A DNA stretch of 64,000 nt from Aquabacterium sp. J223 (GCF_024666615.1 NZ_CP088297.1:4382501-4446500); one strand, 5' to 3'; positions 1 to 11,032 are shown, counted from the first letter of the stretch. Notes: generated from the letters alone by a model not told the origin. Numbers and translations: made by a program.

Positions 1-1
1 A

Positions 2-21
2 GGGACCCGCGCGCGGGTCCC
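2..21. terminator. perfect GC palindrome, possible terminator of an upstream gene
   Basis: A perfect 20-bp inverted repeat (GGGACCCGCG/CGCGGGTCCC) lies at the window edge before the first gene. It could be the stem of a terminator for a gene outside the window. There is no clear T-tract, so the role is inferred. Confidence 0.35.
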
Positions 22-118
22 GCCCCGACCGCCCGCCCGCCCGCAGACGTGACATCGCGTTACGGGCATGGTGGTTGCCGACGCCCCTCGGCATTCGACA
101 CCACCTCAGGGAGCGTTC

Positions 119-838
119 ATGAATCGGACCACTGGAACACGGCTCGCCGTGCCGGCGCTGCTGGCCTTGGCTGCCACGTTGACCGCCTGCGGCGGCGGCG
201 GGGGCGGCGGGGGCGCGGCACCGGCGGCACCGGCCGCCGGCACCTACAACGTGCAGGCGGCGTTCCGCAACGTGCTGAGCACCGGCGGCACCTGGAACCT
301 GCCGGACCGCAGCAACGCCACCGCGACGTACACCGTGTCCATCGCGCCGGCGGCCGCGGCGGCCTTCCCGCTCAACGGCACAACCTACGCACGGTCGGTC
401 AGCAACACCATCCTGGCCGGCCTGAAGCTGCCGCCGGCCGACGGCACCATCTACTACGAGCTGAGCGGCAACAGCGTGAAGGTGATCGGCAACCAGGTCA
501 GCGGCGAATGCGGCAGCAACCCGGGGGCCGCGACCGAGGTGGCCCTGCCGACCGCTGCGCAGGTCAACGGCGCGCCGGCCACGGTGTACTCGCTGAGCCT
601 GCGGCCCGACTGCAATCCGGCCACCGCCCCCGGCCCGACGGTGAACATCCAGTGGCAGCTGGTGCAGGACAGCCAGACCGCCATCGTGCTCTTCTGCCTG
701 AACAACCCGCCGTCGGGCGCCGGCGAGGTGGTGTCGACCTGCATCGAGATCGACGCGGCCGGCAACCTGCTCGGCCGCGCCCGCCTGGCGCGCGGCCCGG
801 CCAACGGCACCGCCACCTTCGAGGCCCGCAACTTCTGA
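119..838 (+). CDS. putative lipoprotein of unknown function
   Basis: This 239-residue protein starts at an ATG preceded by a GGGAG ribosome site; an upstream in-frame start would only add a charged leader. It has a lipoprotein signal: basic N-terminus, hydrophobic stretch and the lipobox LTAC at about residues 19-22, followed by a run of glycines, so it is probably lipid-anchored in the envelope. The rest is a secreted-type domain rich in Ala, Gly, Thr and Asn with four cysteines. I recognise no family. It converges with the helicase gene with only 6 bases between the stops. Confidence 0.75.
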   Translation: MNRTTGTRLAVPALLALAATLTACGGGGGGGGAAPAAPAAGTYNVQAAFRNVLSTGGTWNLPDRSNATATYTVSIAPAAAAAFPLNGTTYARSVSNTILAGLKLPPADGTIYYELSGNSVKVIGNQVSGECGSNPGAATEVALPTAAQVNGAPATVYSLSLRPDCNPATAPGPTVNIQWQLVQDSQTAIVLFCLNNPPSGAGEVVSTCIEIDAAGNLLGRARLARGPANGTATFEARNF

Positions 839-844
839 CCCCGC

Positions 845-3526
845 TCAGCGCCGCGCGCGCCGCCGCCGGCCGTCGGGCGGTCGCGGCCGTGGCGGCAGCG
901 GCGGCGCGTCGGCCTGCACCGGGCCGGCGGCGGCCTGCTCGGCCGGCTCGCCCAGGGCCTTGCCGGCGGCGTCCAGCAGCCGCTGCAGCCGGTCGGCCAG
1001 CTTCTCGGTGCTGAACTGCTCGCGGAAGCGCTCGACCATCAGCGGCAGCGCGAAGGGGCTGGGCGCCGGCAGGTCCACCACCACCCGCTGCCACCGCCGC
1101 AGCCGCTGCAGGCTGGCGGCCAGGCGGTCCAGCTCCAGCTCCTGGCTCAGCACCTCGCGGTCGGCCTGCGTCAGCAGCAGGTTGCCGGCGTCGTGCTTGC
1201 GGAACACCTCGTAGAACAGCGACGACGACGCCTGCAGCTGCCGCACGCTGCGCGGCGCGCCGGGGTAGCCAGGGTGCAGCAGGCCGGCCACGCGGGCGAT
1301 CTCGCGGAAGCGCTTGAGCGCCAGCGCCGACGCGTTGAGGCTTTCCAGCACGTCGTGGGCCAGCCCCCGCTCGCCGTCCTCGAACAGCGCGCCGCTGGCC
1401 AGCTGCGCATCGTCCACCGGCAGCGCGCTGAGCAGTTCGAAGCCGTGGTCGTTGATGCTGATCGAGAAGGTGTTGCCCTGCCCGCGCGACAGCCGCCAGG
1501 CCAGCAGGTGGCCCAGGCCCAGGTGCGCATGCCGGCCGGCGAAGGGGTAGACGAAGAGGTGGTGGCCCTCGCGCGAGCGCCAGCGCTCGATCAGCAGCCG
1601 GCCGGGGGCCGGCAGGCGCGACAGCCGCCTCTGCGTCTCCAGGATGGGGCGGGCGGCCTGCAGCTCGGGCGAGTCGAAGCGGCCGGCGTCGGCCTCGGCC
1701 AGCAGCTCCAGCACGGTGTCGGCCAGCTCGCTGGACAGCGGCATCTTGCTGCCGTTCCACACCGACACGATGCCGGTGGTCGCCCGGGCGGGCTTGCGCA
1801 CGTAGGCGGTGAGCTCGCGGGTGCGCACGTACTCCAGCACCCGGCCGGCGAAGACGAAGCAGTCGCCGGCCGACAGCCGCGCGATGAAGCCCTCCTCGAT
1901 GCTGCCCAGCGTGCCGCCGCTCAGCCACTTCACCGGCATCGTCGCGTCCGACACGATGGTGCCGATGCCCAGCCGGTGCCGCTGCGCGATGCCGCGGTCG
2001 GTGACGCGCAGCACCGGCTGGCCGGGCCGCGCGCGCAGCGGCGACAGCGCGTCGGCCGGCGCGGCTTCGTCGGGTGGGCACAGCGTCAGGCGGTGGTACT
2101 CGGGGTAGGCGCCCAGCGAGGCCCCGCCCTGCACCACGAAGTCCAGCGCCCAGTCGAACTCCTCGCGCGTGAGCGCGGCGTAGGCCGGCGCCAGCCGCAC
2201 CTCGTCAAACACCGCGTCGCTGGTCCAGCCGCAGCCGCCGCCGCCGGGCCGCGGGTCGGCCGGCACGCCGGTGCCCAGGCCCAGCGTCACCAGGTGCTGC
2301 ACCAGCACGTCCAGCGGCTTGGCCGGCGAGGCCCGGCGCTCGATGCGGCCCAGCTCGGCCGCGCGGCGGGCGGCGGCGGCCTCCACCAGCTCCAGCGTGT
2401 GGGTGGGCACCAGGGTGATGCGGCTCGGCCGGCCCGGCGCATGGCCGGAACGGCCGGCCCGCTGCAGCAGCCGCGCCACGCCCTTGGGCGAGCCGATCTG
2501 CAGCACCCGCTCCACCGGCAGGAAGTCCACGCCCAGGTCCAGCGACGAGGTGGCCACCACCGCCTTCAGCCGCCCGGCCTTCAGGCCCTGCTCGACCCAG
2601 GCCCGCACCTCGCCGTCCAGCGAGCCGTGGTGCAGCGCGATCTGCCCGGCCCAGTCGGGCCGGGCCTCCAGCAGCAGCTGGTACCAGATCTCGGCCTGCG
2701 AGCGCACGTTGGTGAAGACCAGCGTGGTGGCCGAGCCGTCGAGCTCGGCCACCACCGGCGCCTGCATCTGCGCCCCCAGGTGGCCGCCCCAGGTGAACCG
2801 GCCGGGCTGGTCGGGCAGCAGGGTGTCGATGGTCAGCGCCTTGTCGATGCGGCCGCGCACCAGCGTGGTCGGCCCGCCCGGCGCCGCATCGCCGGCCAGC
2901 GTGTGCATCGCCTCGTCCAGGTTGCCCAGCGTGGCCGACAGGCCCCACACCACCAGCGCCGGGTTGAGCCGCTTCAGCCGCGCCAGCACCAGCTGCACCT
3001 GCACGCCGCGCTTGCTGCCCACCAGCTCGTGCCATTCGTCGACCACCACGGTGTGCACGCCGGCCAGCGGCGCCAGGGCGCCCTCGCGGCCGAGCAGCAG
3101 GCTGGCCGACTCGGGCGTGGTCACCAGCGCGGTCGGCAGGCGACGGTCCTGCCGCGCGCGCTCGGCCGACGGCGTGTCGCCGGTGCGCAGGCCCACCGTC
3201 CACGACGATCCCAGGTCGGCCAGCGGCGCCTGCAGCGCGCGGGTGGTGTCCGCGGCCAGCGCCCGCATCGGCGTCAGCCACAGCACGCCGATCGGCGCCG
3301 CGGTGCGGCCGCCCTCGACCGCGCGGCCCAGCGCCTCGGCCCTGGCCAGCGCGCCGAACCACACCGCGTAGGTCTTGCCCGCGCCGGTGGTGGCGTGCAG
3401 CAGGCCGCTGCGGCCCGCGGCCATCGCCGTCCACACCTCGCGCTGGAAGCCGAAGGGCTGCCAGCCGCGGGAACCGAACCAGCGCTCCGCCACGGACGGC
3501 GGGTGGAGCGGTGGCACCGGGCGCAT
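845..3526 (-). CDS. Lhr-type (ligase-associated) DEXH-box DNA helicase
   Basis: Predicted 893-residue superfamily 2 helicase. Walker A ATTGAGKT lies at residues 45-52, DEWH (motif II) at about 163-166 and SAT (motif III) at about 197-199, followed by a C-terminal RecA fold and the winged-helix/Lhr core region. The N-terminal pattern resembles the 'ligase-associated DNA damage response DEXH box helicase' group, which unwinds DNA and usually sits beside an ATP-dependent ligase, a metallophosphoesterase and an exonuclease. None of those partners is nearby. The C-terminus carries a low-complexity Pro/Arg tail. The ATG was chosen because the helicase homology begins immediately after it; further upstream the frame runs into the antiporter gene. 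Confidence 0.85.
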   Translation of the reverse strand: MRPVPPLHPPSVAERWFGSRGWQPFGFQREVWTAMAAGRSGLLHATTGAGKTYAVWFGALARAEALGRAVEGGRTAAPIGVLWLTPMRALAADTTRALQAPLADLGSSWTVGLRTGDTPSAERARQDRRLPTALVTTPESASLLLGREGALAPLAGVHTVVVDEWHELVGSKRGVQVQLVLARLKRLNPALVVWGLSATLGNLDEAMHTLAGDAAPGGPTTLVRGRIDKALTIDTLLPDQPGRFTWGGHLGAQMQAPVVAELDGSATTLVFTNVRSQAEIWYQLLLEARPDWAGQIALHHGSLDGEVRAWVEQGLKAGRLKAVVATSSLDLGVDFLPVERVLQIGSPKGVARLLQRAGRSGHAPGRPSRITLVPTHTLELVEAAAARRAAELGRIERRASPAKPLDVLVQHLVTLGLGTGVPADPRPGGGGCGWTSDAVFDEVRLAPAYAALTREEFDWALDFVVQGGASLGAYPEYHRLTLCPPDEAAPADALSPLRARPGQPVLRVTDRGIAQRHRLGIGTIVSDATMPVKWLSGGTLGSIEEGFIARLSAGDCFVFAGRVLEYVRTRELTAYVRKPARATTGIVSVWNGSKMPLSSELADTVLELLAEADAGRFDSPELQAARPILETQRRLSRLPAPGRLLIERWRSREGHHLFVYPFAGRHAHLGLGHLLAWRLSRGQGNTFSISINDHGFELLSALPVDDAQLASGALFEDGERGLAHDVLESLNASALALKRFREIARVAGLLHPGYPGAPRSVRQLQASSSLFYEVFRKHDAGNLLLTQADREVLSQELELDRLAASLQRLRRWQRVVVDLPAPSPFALPLMVERFREQFSTEKLADRLQRLLDAAGKALGEPAEQAAAGPVQADAPPLPPRPRPPDGRRRRARR

Positions 3527-3552
3527 GGCGGCCGGATTGTCGGGCGCCGGGC

Positions 3553-4867
3553 CTACAACCCCTCCTTGTCCGGCGCCGACCTGGGGGCCTCGTCCGGACG
3601 CGGCGGGCGCCGCCGCCGGTAGGCGCGCATCAGCGGCGTCGCCGAGATGCCGTGCAGCACGATGGACAGCGCGATGGTGGCCAGCACCGCGTCCACCAGC
3701 GGCCGTGCGGCCTGCGGCGCCAGCCCATGGGTGACGGCGAAGGCCAGGTAGTACACCGAGCCCACGCCGCGCACGCCGAACCAGGCGATGAGCCGGCGCT
3801 GCAGCCCGCTCACCCGTCCGCGCGGGGTGACCAGCAGCACCGACAGCGGCCGCGCCACCCCCCAGCACCGCCAGCGCGAAGGCCAGCGTCCAGCCGCTCC
3901 AGCGCACGCTGCTGAGCAGCGCGCCGATGATCAGCACCATCGCCACCTCCGCCAACCGTTCCAGCTGGGCCGAGAAGTTGATCAGCCGGTCCGAATGGGC
4001 GGCGTCCTGCGACGCGTCGACGCCCTGGCCGCGGCGGCGCTCGGCGTGCGACAGGCTGGCGCCGGCGGCGAACACCGCCAGGAAGCCGTAGGCATGCACC
4101 GCCAGCGCCAGGCCGTAGGCCAGCGCGATGGCGCCGATGACCAGGAACTCCTCGCTCTCCAGCCGGCCGCCGTGGCGGCGCAGCGCCTGCACCGCCCGCG
4201 CCAGGGCAAGGCCGAAGAGCCGGCCCAGCCCCAGGCCGGCGGCCACCGCCCACACCAGGTCGACCGTCCACCAGCGCCAGCCCCAGGCGCCGAGTTCGTG
4301 CGCGCCGAGCAGCCCCAAGCCGAGCATCACCGCCGGAAAGGCCGTGCCGTCGTTGAGCCCGCCTTCGGCGGTGATGGACAGGCGCACCGCGTCGCGGTCG
4401 CCCGGCTCGTGCACCTGCACGTCCGAGGCCAGCACCGGATCGGTGGGCGCCAGGATGGCGCCCAGCAGCAGCGCCAGCGCCCACGGCAGGTCCAGCAGCG
4501 CCCAGCCGAGCCCCGCGACCGCCACCACCGTGAGCACCATGCCGCCGCCGGCCAGCCGCATGGGCAGCGCCCAGGCGCCCTTGCGCTGCGGCAGCCGCAG
4601 CCGCAGGCCCACCGCGAAGAGCGCGATCAGCACCGTCACCTCGCTGAGGATCTCCAGCGTCGCCGCCTCGGCGAGCGGGTCCAGCCGCACCAGGTCCAGC
4701 CCCCAGGGCCCGATGAGCGCGCCGACGCCGAGGTAGACGATGGCGGGGGACAGGGGCAGCCGCTGCACCAGCCGGCCGGAGAACGCCATCACGATGAGGA
4801 CGGCGCCGACCAGCAGCAGCCAGGGGATCAGCACGGCGGGGAAAGAACTCGTCAGCGCGGCGGGCAC
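3553..4867 (-). pseudogene. cation:proton antiporter (CPA/NhaP-like), apparent one-base frameshift
   Basis: A multi-pass membrane protein of the sodium/proton exchanger superfamily, expected to exchange monovalent cations for protons at the inner membrane. The N-terminal part has many hydrophobic helices and a helix with the ion-binding type motif PTDPVLASD. The reading frame breaks at the C run 3858-3863: upstream codons run into a wrong frame while the true C-terminus (ending APDKEGL) continues in another. Removing one base restores a single frame of about 437 residues. The start is uncertain (GTG at 4867 or GTG at 4834). The break may be an assembly indel. It lies 26 bases upstream of the helicase gene on the same strand. 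Confidence 0.7.
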
Positions 4868-4914
4868 CGCAGCGCCGCCAGGGCAATCCCGGTGCCCCGG
4901 CGGCCGACCGGTCG

Positions 4915-7900
4915 TCAGCCGCCGCGGACCGAGGGCGGCAGCCAGGCCTCGATCACCCCCGGCGTGGGGTTCAGCGACGGGGCCAGCGGCCGGGCCACCC
5001 AGCCGCGCAGCCGGGCCTGCCCGACCATGGCCTGCACGCAGGCGTCGGCCGGCAGCGACTCGGCCGTCGCGCCGTGCACCACCAGCGTCGGCACCTCCAC
5101 CGGCCGTGGCCGGGTGCGGCCGCGCCGGTCGGCGCTGACCCAGACGTCCTCGATCGCCGGCACGGTGGCGCCGAGCGCCTGCCAGGGCTCGCGCTCGGCG
5201 GCGGCCAGCGGCTTGCGCGCCGGGCCGTAGACCTGGAGGTAGACGGTGCGGCCGGCGCACACCGGCCGGGCCGGCGTCGCGGCACCGCCGCCCGCGGCCG
5301 CCGCGGGTGCGGCACCCGAGGGGCTCGGCCCGGCCCCTGCCGCCACCACCGGCGCCGCGGCCACCGCGCCGGGAGCCGGCGCCGCGGCCAGCGAGGCCGG
5401 CCCGCCCTCCGGCAGGCAGTTGCGCCGCGCGGGGCCGCTGGCGCTGTAGTCGCGGATCCAGTACATCGGCTCGCAGGCGGCGCGGGCCACCGGCTGCAGG
5501 CAGGGCCCGGCCCGGTCGGCGTCGAAGTCGGCGTCCAGCAGCAGCCGGCAGGCGGGGTGCGGGGTGGGCGAGGCCACGCAGGCGGCGCGGGTGCTGGCCA
5601 CGATCTCGCGCAGCAGGCCTGATTCCTGGAAGTCGCGCACCTTGCCGCCCTGGCACTGCGCGTCGGCCACCCGCAGCAGCGTCGTCGCCATGGCGCCGAG
5701 CCGGGTGTCGGTGCTGGCCGGCGACCCGAGGGGGCGGCCGGCGGCGCCAGCTGGCCGTACAGGTCGGCCAGCTCCTTCAGCGCGCCGCGGTCCAGCCGCT
5801 GGTCGGCCTCGCGCTGGCGGCGGTCGCCCTCCACCGCCTGCCAGGCGGTGAGCGCCAGCGTCAGCACCGCGCCGGCGCTGACCGAGGCGGTGACCGCGCC
5901 GGTGGCGGCGATGCGCGAGGGCAGCCGCTTGACCGGCCTGGCGGTCGCGGCCTTGCCCTCGACCGCGCCGACGGTGCAGCCCTCGTCGGTGACGAAGGCG
6001 GCGGCGGCGATCTGCTCCAGGTCGGACAGCAGCGGCGGGGTGAGCGAGCGGCCCAGCGAGTCGCCGAGCTGGAAGTAGCTCTCCCACTGCGCCTCGCCGA
6101 AGAACTGGTCGGTGGTCGGCTCCTGCGGGAACAGCGGGTTGTCGGCCTTGAAGTTGACCAGGTCGACCGGCGCGCCCTCGCACATGTTGGGCTTGACGAT
6201 GACCAGGTGGCCGACCTGCCCGGTGCGCCGGTAGTCCACCCGGGCCAGCGCCAGGCAGGCCTGGCTTTCCGGCGAGGCGAGGTCGTTGAGCGAGCCGAAG
6301 GCCGCCCACGGCGTGCCGGCCGGGTTGTCGCGCGGGCGCAGGAAGCGGATCTCGGCCTGCAGGTCGATGCGCGCCTTGCGCACCAGGTTCTCCAGGTCGC
6401 CGAAGGCGTAGCGCGGGTCGGCCCCGCAGTCGGCCACGACGATCAGGCGGCAGCCCTCTCGCAGCAGCGCGTAGGCGGCGGTGTTCTCGAAGTGGCCGCC
6501 GTCGCTGAGGTACCAGTGGCTGCGCTGGCAGCCCTCGAAGCGGGCCAGCAGCTCGCTGACGAACTGGCCGTACTTGCGCAGCGGCGGCGGCGACCGGCCC
6601 TCCGCCGGCCGGCGCAGCGGCCGGCTGTCCCACCACCAGCCCAGGCGGATGCCGGCGATCATGCTCAGCGCCGCGATGCCCGACCGCGTGGCGCCGCCCA
6701 GCCCGGGCGCCACCGCCGCGCCGCTGATCGCCATCCAGGAGCCCAGGCTCAGCGCCGCCTCGGCCGGCACCACCCGCCAGCCGCCGTTGCCGACGCGGAT
6801 GCGGCCACCCGGCGCCATGCTCATCAGGAGGCCCTTGCGGTCCTGGTTGAACAGCCCGCCGCGCGGGTCGCGGGTCTGGTTGACGCAGACGTTGAGCACG
6901 TGCACCGGGCCGCCGCGGGCCTGCGGCGCGTAGCCCGCCATCGGCACGTCGTCCTGCGGGTGCACGTTGTTGACCGCCTGCACGCCGCCCATGCGCGCGC
7001 CGTTGACCGCGGCCAGCGGCGACACCGTGCCGTCGCCGAAGCGCCGGGCGTTGGCCGCGCCGAGGTAGCTGCGGATCAGCCGCGCGCGGTAGAAGTTGTG
7101 CAGCGACGAGCGGTTGAGGAAGTCGGCGTTGCGCCACGACAGCACGACCATGGCCAGCGCCGGCCCGGTGAGCAGCAGCCACCACTGCCAGGCCAGGCCG
7201 ATCTGCGGGCTGGGCGGGCGGTCGAACAGCGCGAAGGTGGCGCCGCGGTGGACCAGGCTGACCCAGAACACGCCGATGGCCAGCAGCACCAGCAGCCCGG
7301 CCAGGTGCACCAGCCAGCCGATGCCCTGGCGCGTCCACGGCGACAGGCCGCGCAGGTCGGCCACGCGCGGCAGCAGCGCGCGCAGCAGCACCGCCGCCAG
7401 CGCGATGGCGCCGCCGGTGACCGCCTGCTCCTGGTCGGCCACCGCCAGCCGCCAGGCCAGCGCGTCCACCGCGCCCAGCACCACCAGCACGCCCACCGCG
7501 TGCAGCACGTTGGCCAGCCAGCGCGTCAGGCGGTTGCGCTGGCGGTCGGCGCTGCCGTCCTGCGCCAGCGCGAAGGCCAGCAGCGTGCCGGCGATCCAGC
7601 AGGCCAGCAGCAGCAGCGCGAAGGCCAGCAGCGGCGGGCGCGCGCGCAGGGTGCCGCGCAGCCAGTCCCAGCCGAGCACGATGGCCAGCGCGCCCAGCAG
7701 CCAGAAGGCCAGCGACAGCCAGCGCTGCCCGTCCAGCCGCGCGCCCTGCGCCGGCAGGGCCCAGTAGGCGCAGCAGAACACGCCGCCGGCCAGCGCGGCC
7801 AGCGGCAGCAGCAGCCAGGGCGTGGGCCAGGGCGACATCAGCGCCAGCAGCGACGGCTCCACCCAGCCCAGGCCGAACGTGCCCGGCCGCGCGGTGGCCA

Positions 7901-8477
7901 GGCCGTCGGCCCAGCCCCAGACGCCGAGGTTGAGCATCACCAGCAGCGCGCCGACGAGGCCCCAGATCAGCGCCAGCTCGATGTGGATGGCCAGCAGGTT
8001 GCGCGCGAAGGCCGCCGCCGCGAAGACGCCGTCCTGCGCGCCGCGCGGGATCAGGTAGCGGCCGTTGGCGCGCAGCCACCAGGCGAACCAGCGGGTGTCG
8101 GCTTGGGCCAGCCCGCGTTCGATGGAGGCCGCGTCGTCGCCGAAGCCGTCGGCCGCCTCGTGGTAGAGCTTGCCCAGCGTGGAGCCGATGTAGCCGCCGC
8201 CGGAGACGGTGGACAGGATGTCGAAGCGGTGGAACACCCGGTTGGCCGCCAGCGCGCGGACCAGGCCGAAGCAGAAGGTGGCGCTGCGGATGCCGCCGCC
8301 CGACAGCGCCAGGCCCCAGGGCTCGGGCGTCAGCGTGGCCCGCACCTCGGGCGGCAGCGCCTGGCGCCGCTGCTCGCACAGGGTGTCGAGCGGGTCGGCG
8401 GGCTCGGCGGGCCGGTCGTCGCCTTCGTGCGGCGCCCCCGGGAAGGGGTCGTCGCGGGCGGGCACGGGTGGGGCCAT
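4915..8477 (-). pseudogene. large patatin-like phospholipase with membrane domain, apparent one-base frameshift
   Basis: The N-terminus carries a patatin oxyanion-hole motif (SGGGIRSA, about 59-66) and a nucleophile region TVSGGGYIG (Ser about 92), and the matching catalytic Asp motif SDGGHFEN lies at about residue 660. Between them are many hydrophobic segments, so the lipase halves flank a membrane domain. Patatins hydrolyse phospholipids. The start ATG has a strong AGGAG site. A G run at 5730-5734 appears to lack one base: the frame after it (a Cys-containing, Ala/Gly-rich tail) is open to 4915 and restores a protein of about 1187 residues. Without correction the protein would read about 1170 residues in a foreign tail frame. 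Whether the break is real is unknown. Confidence 0.7.
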
Positions 8478-8780
8478 GTCGTCTCCTGCTGCCTTCGGGC
8501 CGTGTGCGTTCTGGTGCCCACGGCGGCAGACGGGCCCTGCAACCACCAGGCGGGGCGCAGTGTTGCACCGTGGCCCGGTGGCCTCAATGGGGGATGGTGC
8601 GGCGCGCCACACCACCAGGCTTGGGATGGCGCGGGGACGATCCTGCCCATTCCGTCACGAACATGGCGCCGGCGGCGCCTCCCACCCGGCATCGCGGGGT
8701 ACACGCCCGCGGCCCCCGCCGCGATCCTCGCCTTCATCAACGGTCGACAACGACCCAACAACGAAGACAGGGGTGGACGC
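8478..8780. other. 303-bp intergenic region between divergent genes
   Basis: This gap separates the leftward patatin gene from the rightward small membrane protein, so promoters in both directions are expected here. I see no convincing -35/-10 pair, no strong hairpin and no conserved ORF; reading frames crossing it are shadows of the patatin gene. Confidence 0.4.
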
Positions 8781-8999
8781 ATGTGGTTGCCGCAGTGGTT
8801 GTACGAACGCCTGCCCGCGCTGTACGCGGTGCTGGGCGCCTGGTGCCTGTGGCTGAGCGGCCGCTCGTCCATCGCCCTGATGAGCGCGGCGCTGCTGTTC
8901 AGCGCCGCCGGGCTGGTGCACTGGTGGCGGCGCGACGCGCGGGCCGAGGCCAAGCCGGCGCGGCGGGCGGCCCGCACCCCTCGGCGGGCGGCCCGCTGA
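8781..8999 (+). CDS. small membrane protein, 72 aa
   Basis: The protein begins with an aromatic-rich segment (MWLPQWLYERLP), followed by one or two hydrophobic stretches (residues about 12-48) and an Arg/Ala/Lys-rich tail. That suggests an inner-membrane protein with a cytoplasmic basic tail. A purine-rich AGGGG sequence precedes the ATG. I do not recognise a named family; similar short proteins occur in related bacteria as far as I recall. Confidence 0.5.
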   Translation: MWLPQWLYERLPALYAVLGAWCLWLSGRSSIALMSAALLFSAAGLVHWWRRDARAEAKPARRAARTPRRAAR

Positions 9000-9117
9000 G
9001 CACGGCCGTCGCGCCGGCTGGCGCCGCTGCGACGGCCGGCATAAGCTCGACGCCGGCCAGACGCTCGTCGGGGACCCGGCGACCGTGATCGGGCCGGATC
9101 GAGCGAAAGGACCTCCC

Positions 9118-9513
9118 ATGTTGTCCGATGCCTCCGTCACCACCATGCTGCCCGTCAAGGACATGGCCCGCGCCCGTGCCTTCTACGAGCGCTGCCTCGG
9201 CCTCAAGCCCGGCGGGCTCAAGCCCGACGGCAAGTTCGTCTACACCGTCGGCGGCAGCACCCTGGCCCTGTTCCCCAAGCCGGAAGGCACCAAGGCCGAC
9301 CACACGGCGATCAGCTTCCGGGTCGACGACATCGACGCCGCCATCACCCAGCTGAAGCGCAGCGGCGTCGCCTTCGAGGACTACGACTTCCCCGGCCTGA
9401 AGACGGTGGACCACGTCTGCGTGCTGGGCGCCGAGAAGGCGGCCTGGTTCAAGGACCCCGAGGGCAACTACCTCTGCCTGCACCAGGACCTGACCGGCGA
9501 GACCGGCCACTGA
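9118..9513 (+). CDS. VOC family protein (glyoxalase/dioxygenase superfamily)
   Basis: 131-residue protein with the single-domain VOC pattern: an N-terminal TTMLPVKDMARARAFYE strand-helix, a central VDDIDAAI segment and a C-terminal FKDPEGNYLCL strand that ends the metal-binding fold. VOC proteins form beta-alpha-beta metal sites and cover lyases, dioxygenases and resistance proteins; the substrate cannot be told. ATG 9118 was chosen over an upstream GTG because AAAGGA lies just before it and the family homology starts there. Confidence 0.85.
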   Translation: MLSDASVTTMLPVKDMARARAFYERCLGLKPGGLKPDGKFVYTVGGSTLALFPKPEGTKADHTAISFRVDDIDAAITQLKRSGVAFEDYDFPGLKTVDHVCVLGAEKAAWFKDPEGNYLCLHQDLTGETGH

Positions 9514-9544
9514 AGCGCCGCGCCGCCGCCGCGGGCGGCCGAGG

Positions 9545-9823
9545 CTAGGCGCGCAGGCCCCAGGTCACCAGCAGCACCAGCGCCGCCGCCAGCCCCCAGG
9601 CGCCCACCCGCTTGAGCAGGGCTTTGTCCAGCGTGCCCGGGCGGGCCGACGGCGCTTGCCCGAGCCCGAGCACGAAGGCATGGGCCGGGAAGGCGACCAC
9701 CAGCAGGAACCCCAGCACCAGCCACAGGCTGTCGTCCACCAGCCGCGGCCACAGCACGGGCATGACCAGCGCGGAGAAGGCGCCGGCGAGCGCGGCGGTC
9801 AGGGGCGATGGGGTGAGGGTCAT
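9545..9823 (-). CDS. small integral membrane protein, 92 aa
   Basis: The 92-residue sequence has three hydrophobic segments (about 8-28, 33-52 and 72-90) separated by short polar loops (for example RLVDD). It converges with the VOC gene across 31 bases containing a GC-rich imperfect hairpin. No named family recognised; the call rests on a clean frame with a conserved membrane-protein look. Confidence 0.6.
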   Translation of the reverse strand: MTLTPSPLTAALAGAFSALVMPVLWPRLVDDSLWLVLGFLLVVAFPAHAFVLGLGQAPSARPGTLDKALLKRVGAWGLAAALVLLVTWGLRA

Positions 9824-9933
9824 GAGGCCGGGGCGTGGAAGGGGTGGGCGGGAACTCTACCGGGCCCGGGCCTTCAGACCGGACAGCGACGCGCGGCACG
9901 GTGCCGCGCGCCCGACCCGATGGAGGCCTGACC

Positions 9934-10212
9934 ATGAAGTGTCCCGTGTGCCCGGAGTCCACCCTGCTGATGAGCGACCGCCAGGGCGTGGAGATCGACT
10001 ACTGCCCCACCTGCCGCGGCGTGTGGCTGGACCGCGGGGAACTGGACAAGCTGGTGGAACTGGGCGCCCGCCACCAGCCGGCCCCGGTGTCGCCTTCGAT
10101 GGCCCGCGGCGTCGACCCGCGGGCCCGGCCCGCCTTCGAGGACTCGGACTTCGGCAAGCACCGCCATGGCGGCTACCGCAAGAAGTCCTGGCTCAGCGAC
10201 ATCTTCGACTGA
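9934..10212 (+). CDS. TFIIB-type zinc ribbon protein
   Basis: 92 residues. The N-terminus has two CxxC pairs, CPVC and CPTC, separated by about 20 residues and followed by RGVWLDRGELDKL. This is the signature of the zf-TFIIB (PF13453) small zinc-ribbon family in bacteria. It likely binds zinc; the cellular role is unknown. The C-terminal half is basic and ends in SDIFD. The upstream ATG at 9835 would add sequence without homology, so 9934 is preferred. Confidence 0.85.
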   Translation: MKCPVCPESTLLMSDRQGVEIDYCPTCRGVWLDRGELDKLVELGARHQPAPVSPSMARGVDPRARPAFEDSDFGKHRHGGYRKKSWLSDIFD

Positions 10213-10260
10213 GGCGCGCAGGGTCGAGGCCGGACGCACGGAAGGCCCCGGACGGCGACG

Positions 10261-10659
10261 CTACTCGCTGCCCGAGGGCTCGACCTGGGCGCCGGCCGCC
10301 ACCAGCAGATCCCGCAGCACCGACCGATGGCACCTCGATTCCTGCTGGCAGTAGCAGCCGACCGAGACGTTGGTCTGGTGCGAGAGCGCGGCCAGCAGGC
10401 GGATGGCATGCGCCGCTTCGGGCGAGGCCATCTCGGCGCGGTAGCGGCGGACGAACGCGGACCACTGCGCAGGTGTCTCCGCCTGCAAGGCCAGCTTCAC
10501 CGACTCAGCGGTCGGCGCCAGGGTGGGGAACCACACGTCGTACCAGTTGCCGCTGGCGAACTGGGCCTTCGGCACCCCACGCGGCGGACGACGGACCGTG
10601 CCGAGGCGCAGCCCTTCGCCCTCGGCGCGCGGTGTTCCCAAGCGGACGACCCGGAGCAT
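10261..10659 (-). CDS. DUF488 family protein
   Basis: 132-residue protein with the DUF488 pattern: basic N-terminus, NWYDVWFP and WSAFVRRYRAEM segments, and a cysteine region VGCYCQQESRCHRSVL typical of this family. Function unknown. Its start lies 4 bases after the stop of the upstream DUF3147 gene on the same strand, so the two are probably cotranscribed. Confidence 0.8.
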   Translation of the reverse strand: MLRVVRLGTPRAEGEGLRLGTVRRPPRGVPKAQFASGNWYDVWFPTLAPTAESVKLALQAETPAQWSAFVRRYRAEMASPEAAHAIRLLAALSHQTNVSVGCYCQQESRCHRSVLRDLLVAAGAQVEPSGSE

Positions 10660-10663
10660 CGCG

Positions 10664-11032
10664 CTACAGGCGCACGCCTGCCCTGGTCAGCACGGCGGCC
10701 ATTGCCGCGTAGGCGGCGACGGTGGCGGCGGACGACAGCCCGAGGCTGAGCCAGAACCCGACGCCCGCCCGCAGCAGCACCGGCAGCAGCAGGAACAGCA
10801 CCAGCGACGGCAGCACCAGCCAGAAGATGCCCGTCGACAGGCGGGCCAGCTGCTCGGCCTCGCCGCCGCCCAGGTGCAGCCAGACGAAGGCCAGCAGCGA
10901 GGTCAGCGGCAGCGACGCCAGCACCGCCGCCCAGAACGCGTGCCGCCGGCCGACCTCGGACACGGCGACGACGACCACCGCCGTCACCAGCACCTTGGCG
11001 ACGTAGGGCCACACCGCGGGCACCTGGCTCAC
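10664..11032 (-). CDS. DUF3147 family membrane protein
   Basis: 122 residues with four hydrophobic helices and the motif LASLPLTSLLAFVWLH seen in DUF3147 proteins. Probably an inner-membrane protein of unknown role. The start is GTG. It sits directly upstream of the DUF488 gene in a two-gene unit. Confidence 0.75.
   Translation of the reverse strand: MSQVPAVWPYVAKVLVTAVVVVAVSEVGRRHAFWAAVLASLPLTSLLAFVWLHLGGGEAEQLARLSTGIFWLVLPSLVLFLLLPVLLRAGVGFWLSLGLSSAATVAAYAAMAAVLTRAGVRL

Noticed and set aside
564-2081. long minus-strand frame over the helicase gene
   Set aside because: Arg/Ala/Gly/Pro-rich shadow in the wrong frame of the Lhr gene; typical for very GC-rich DNA, as are all other long frames of this kind here.
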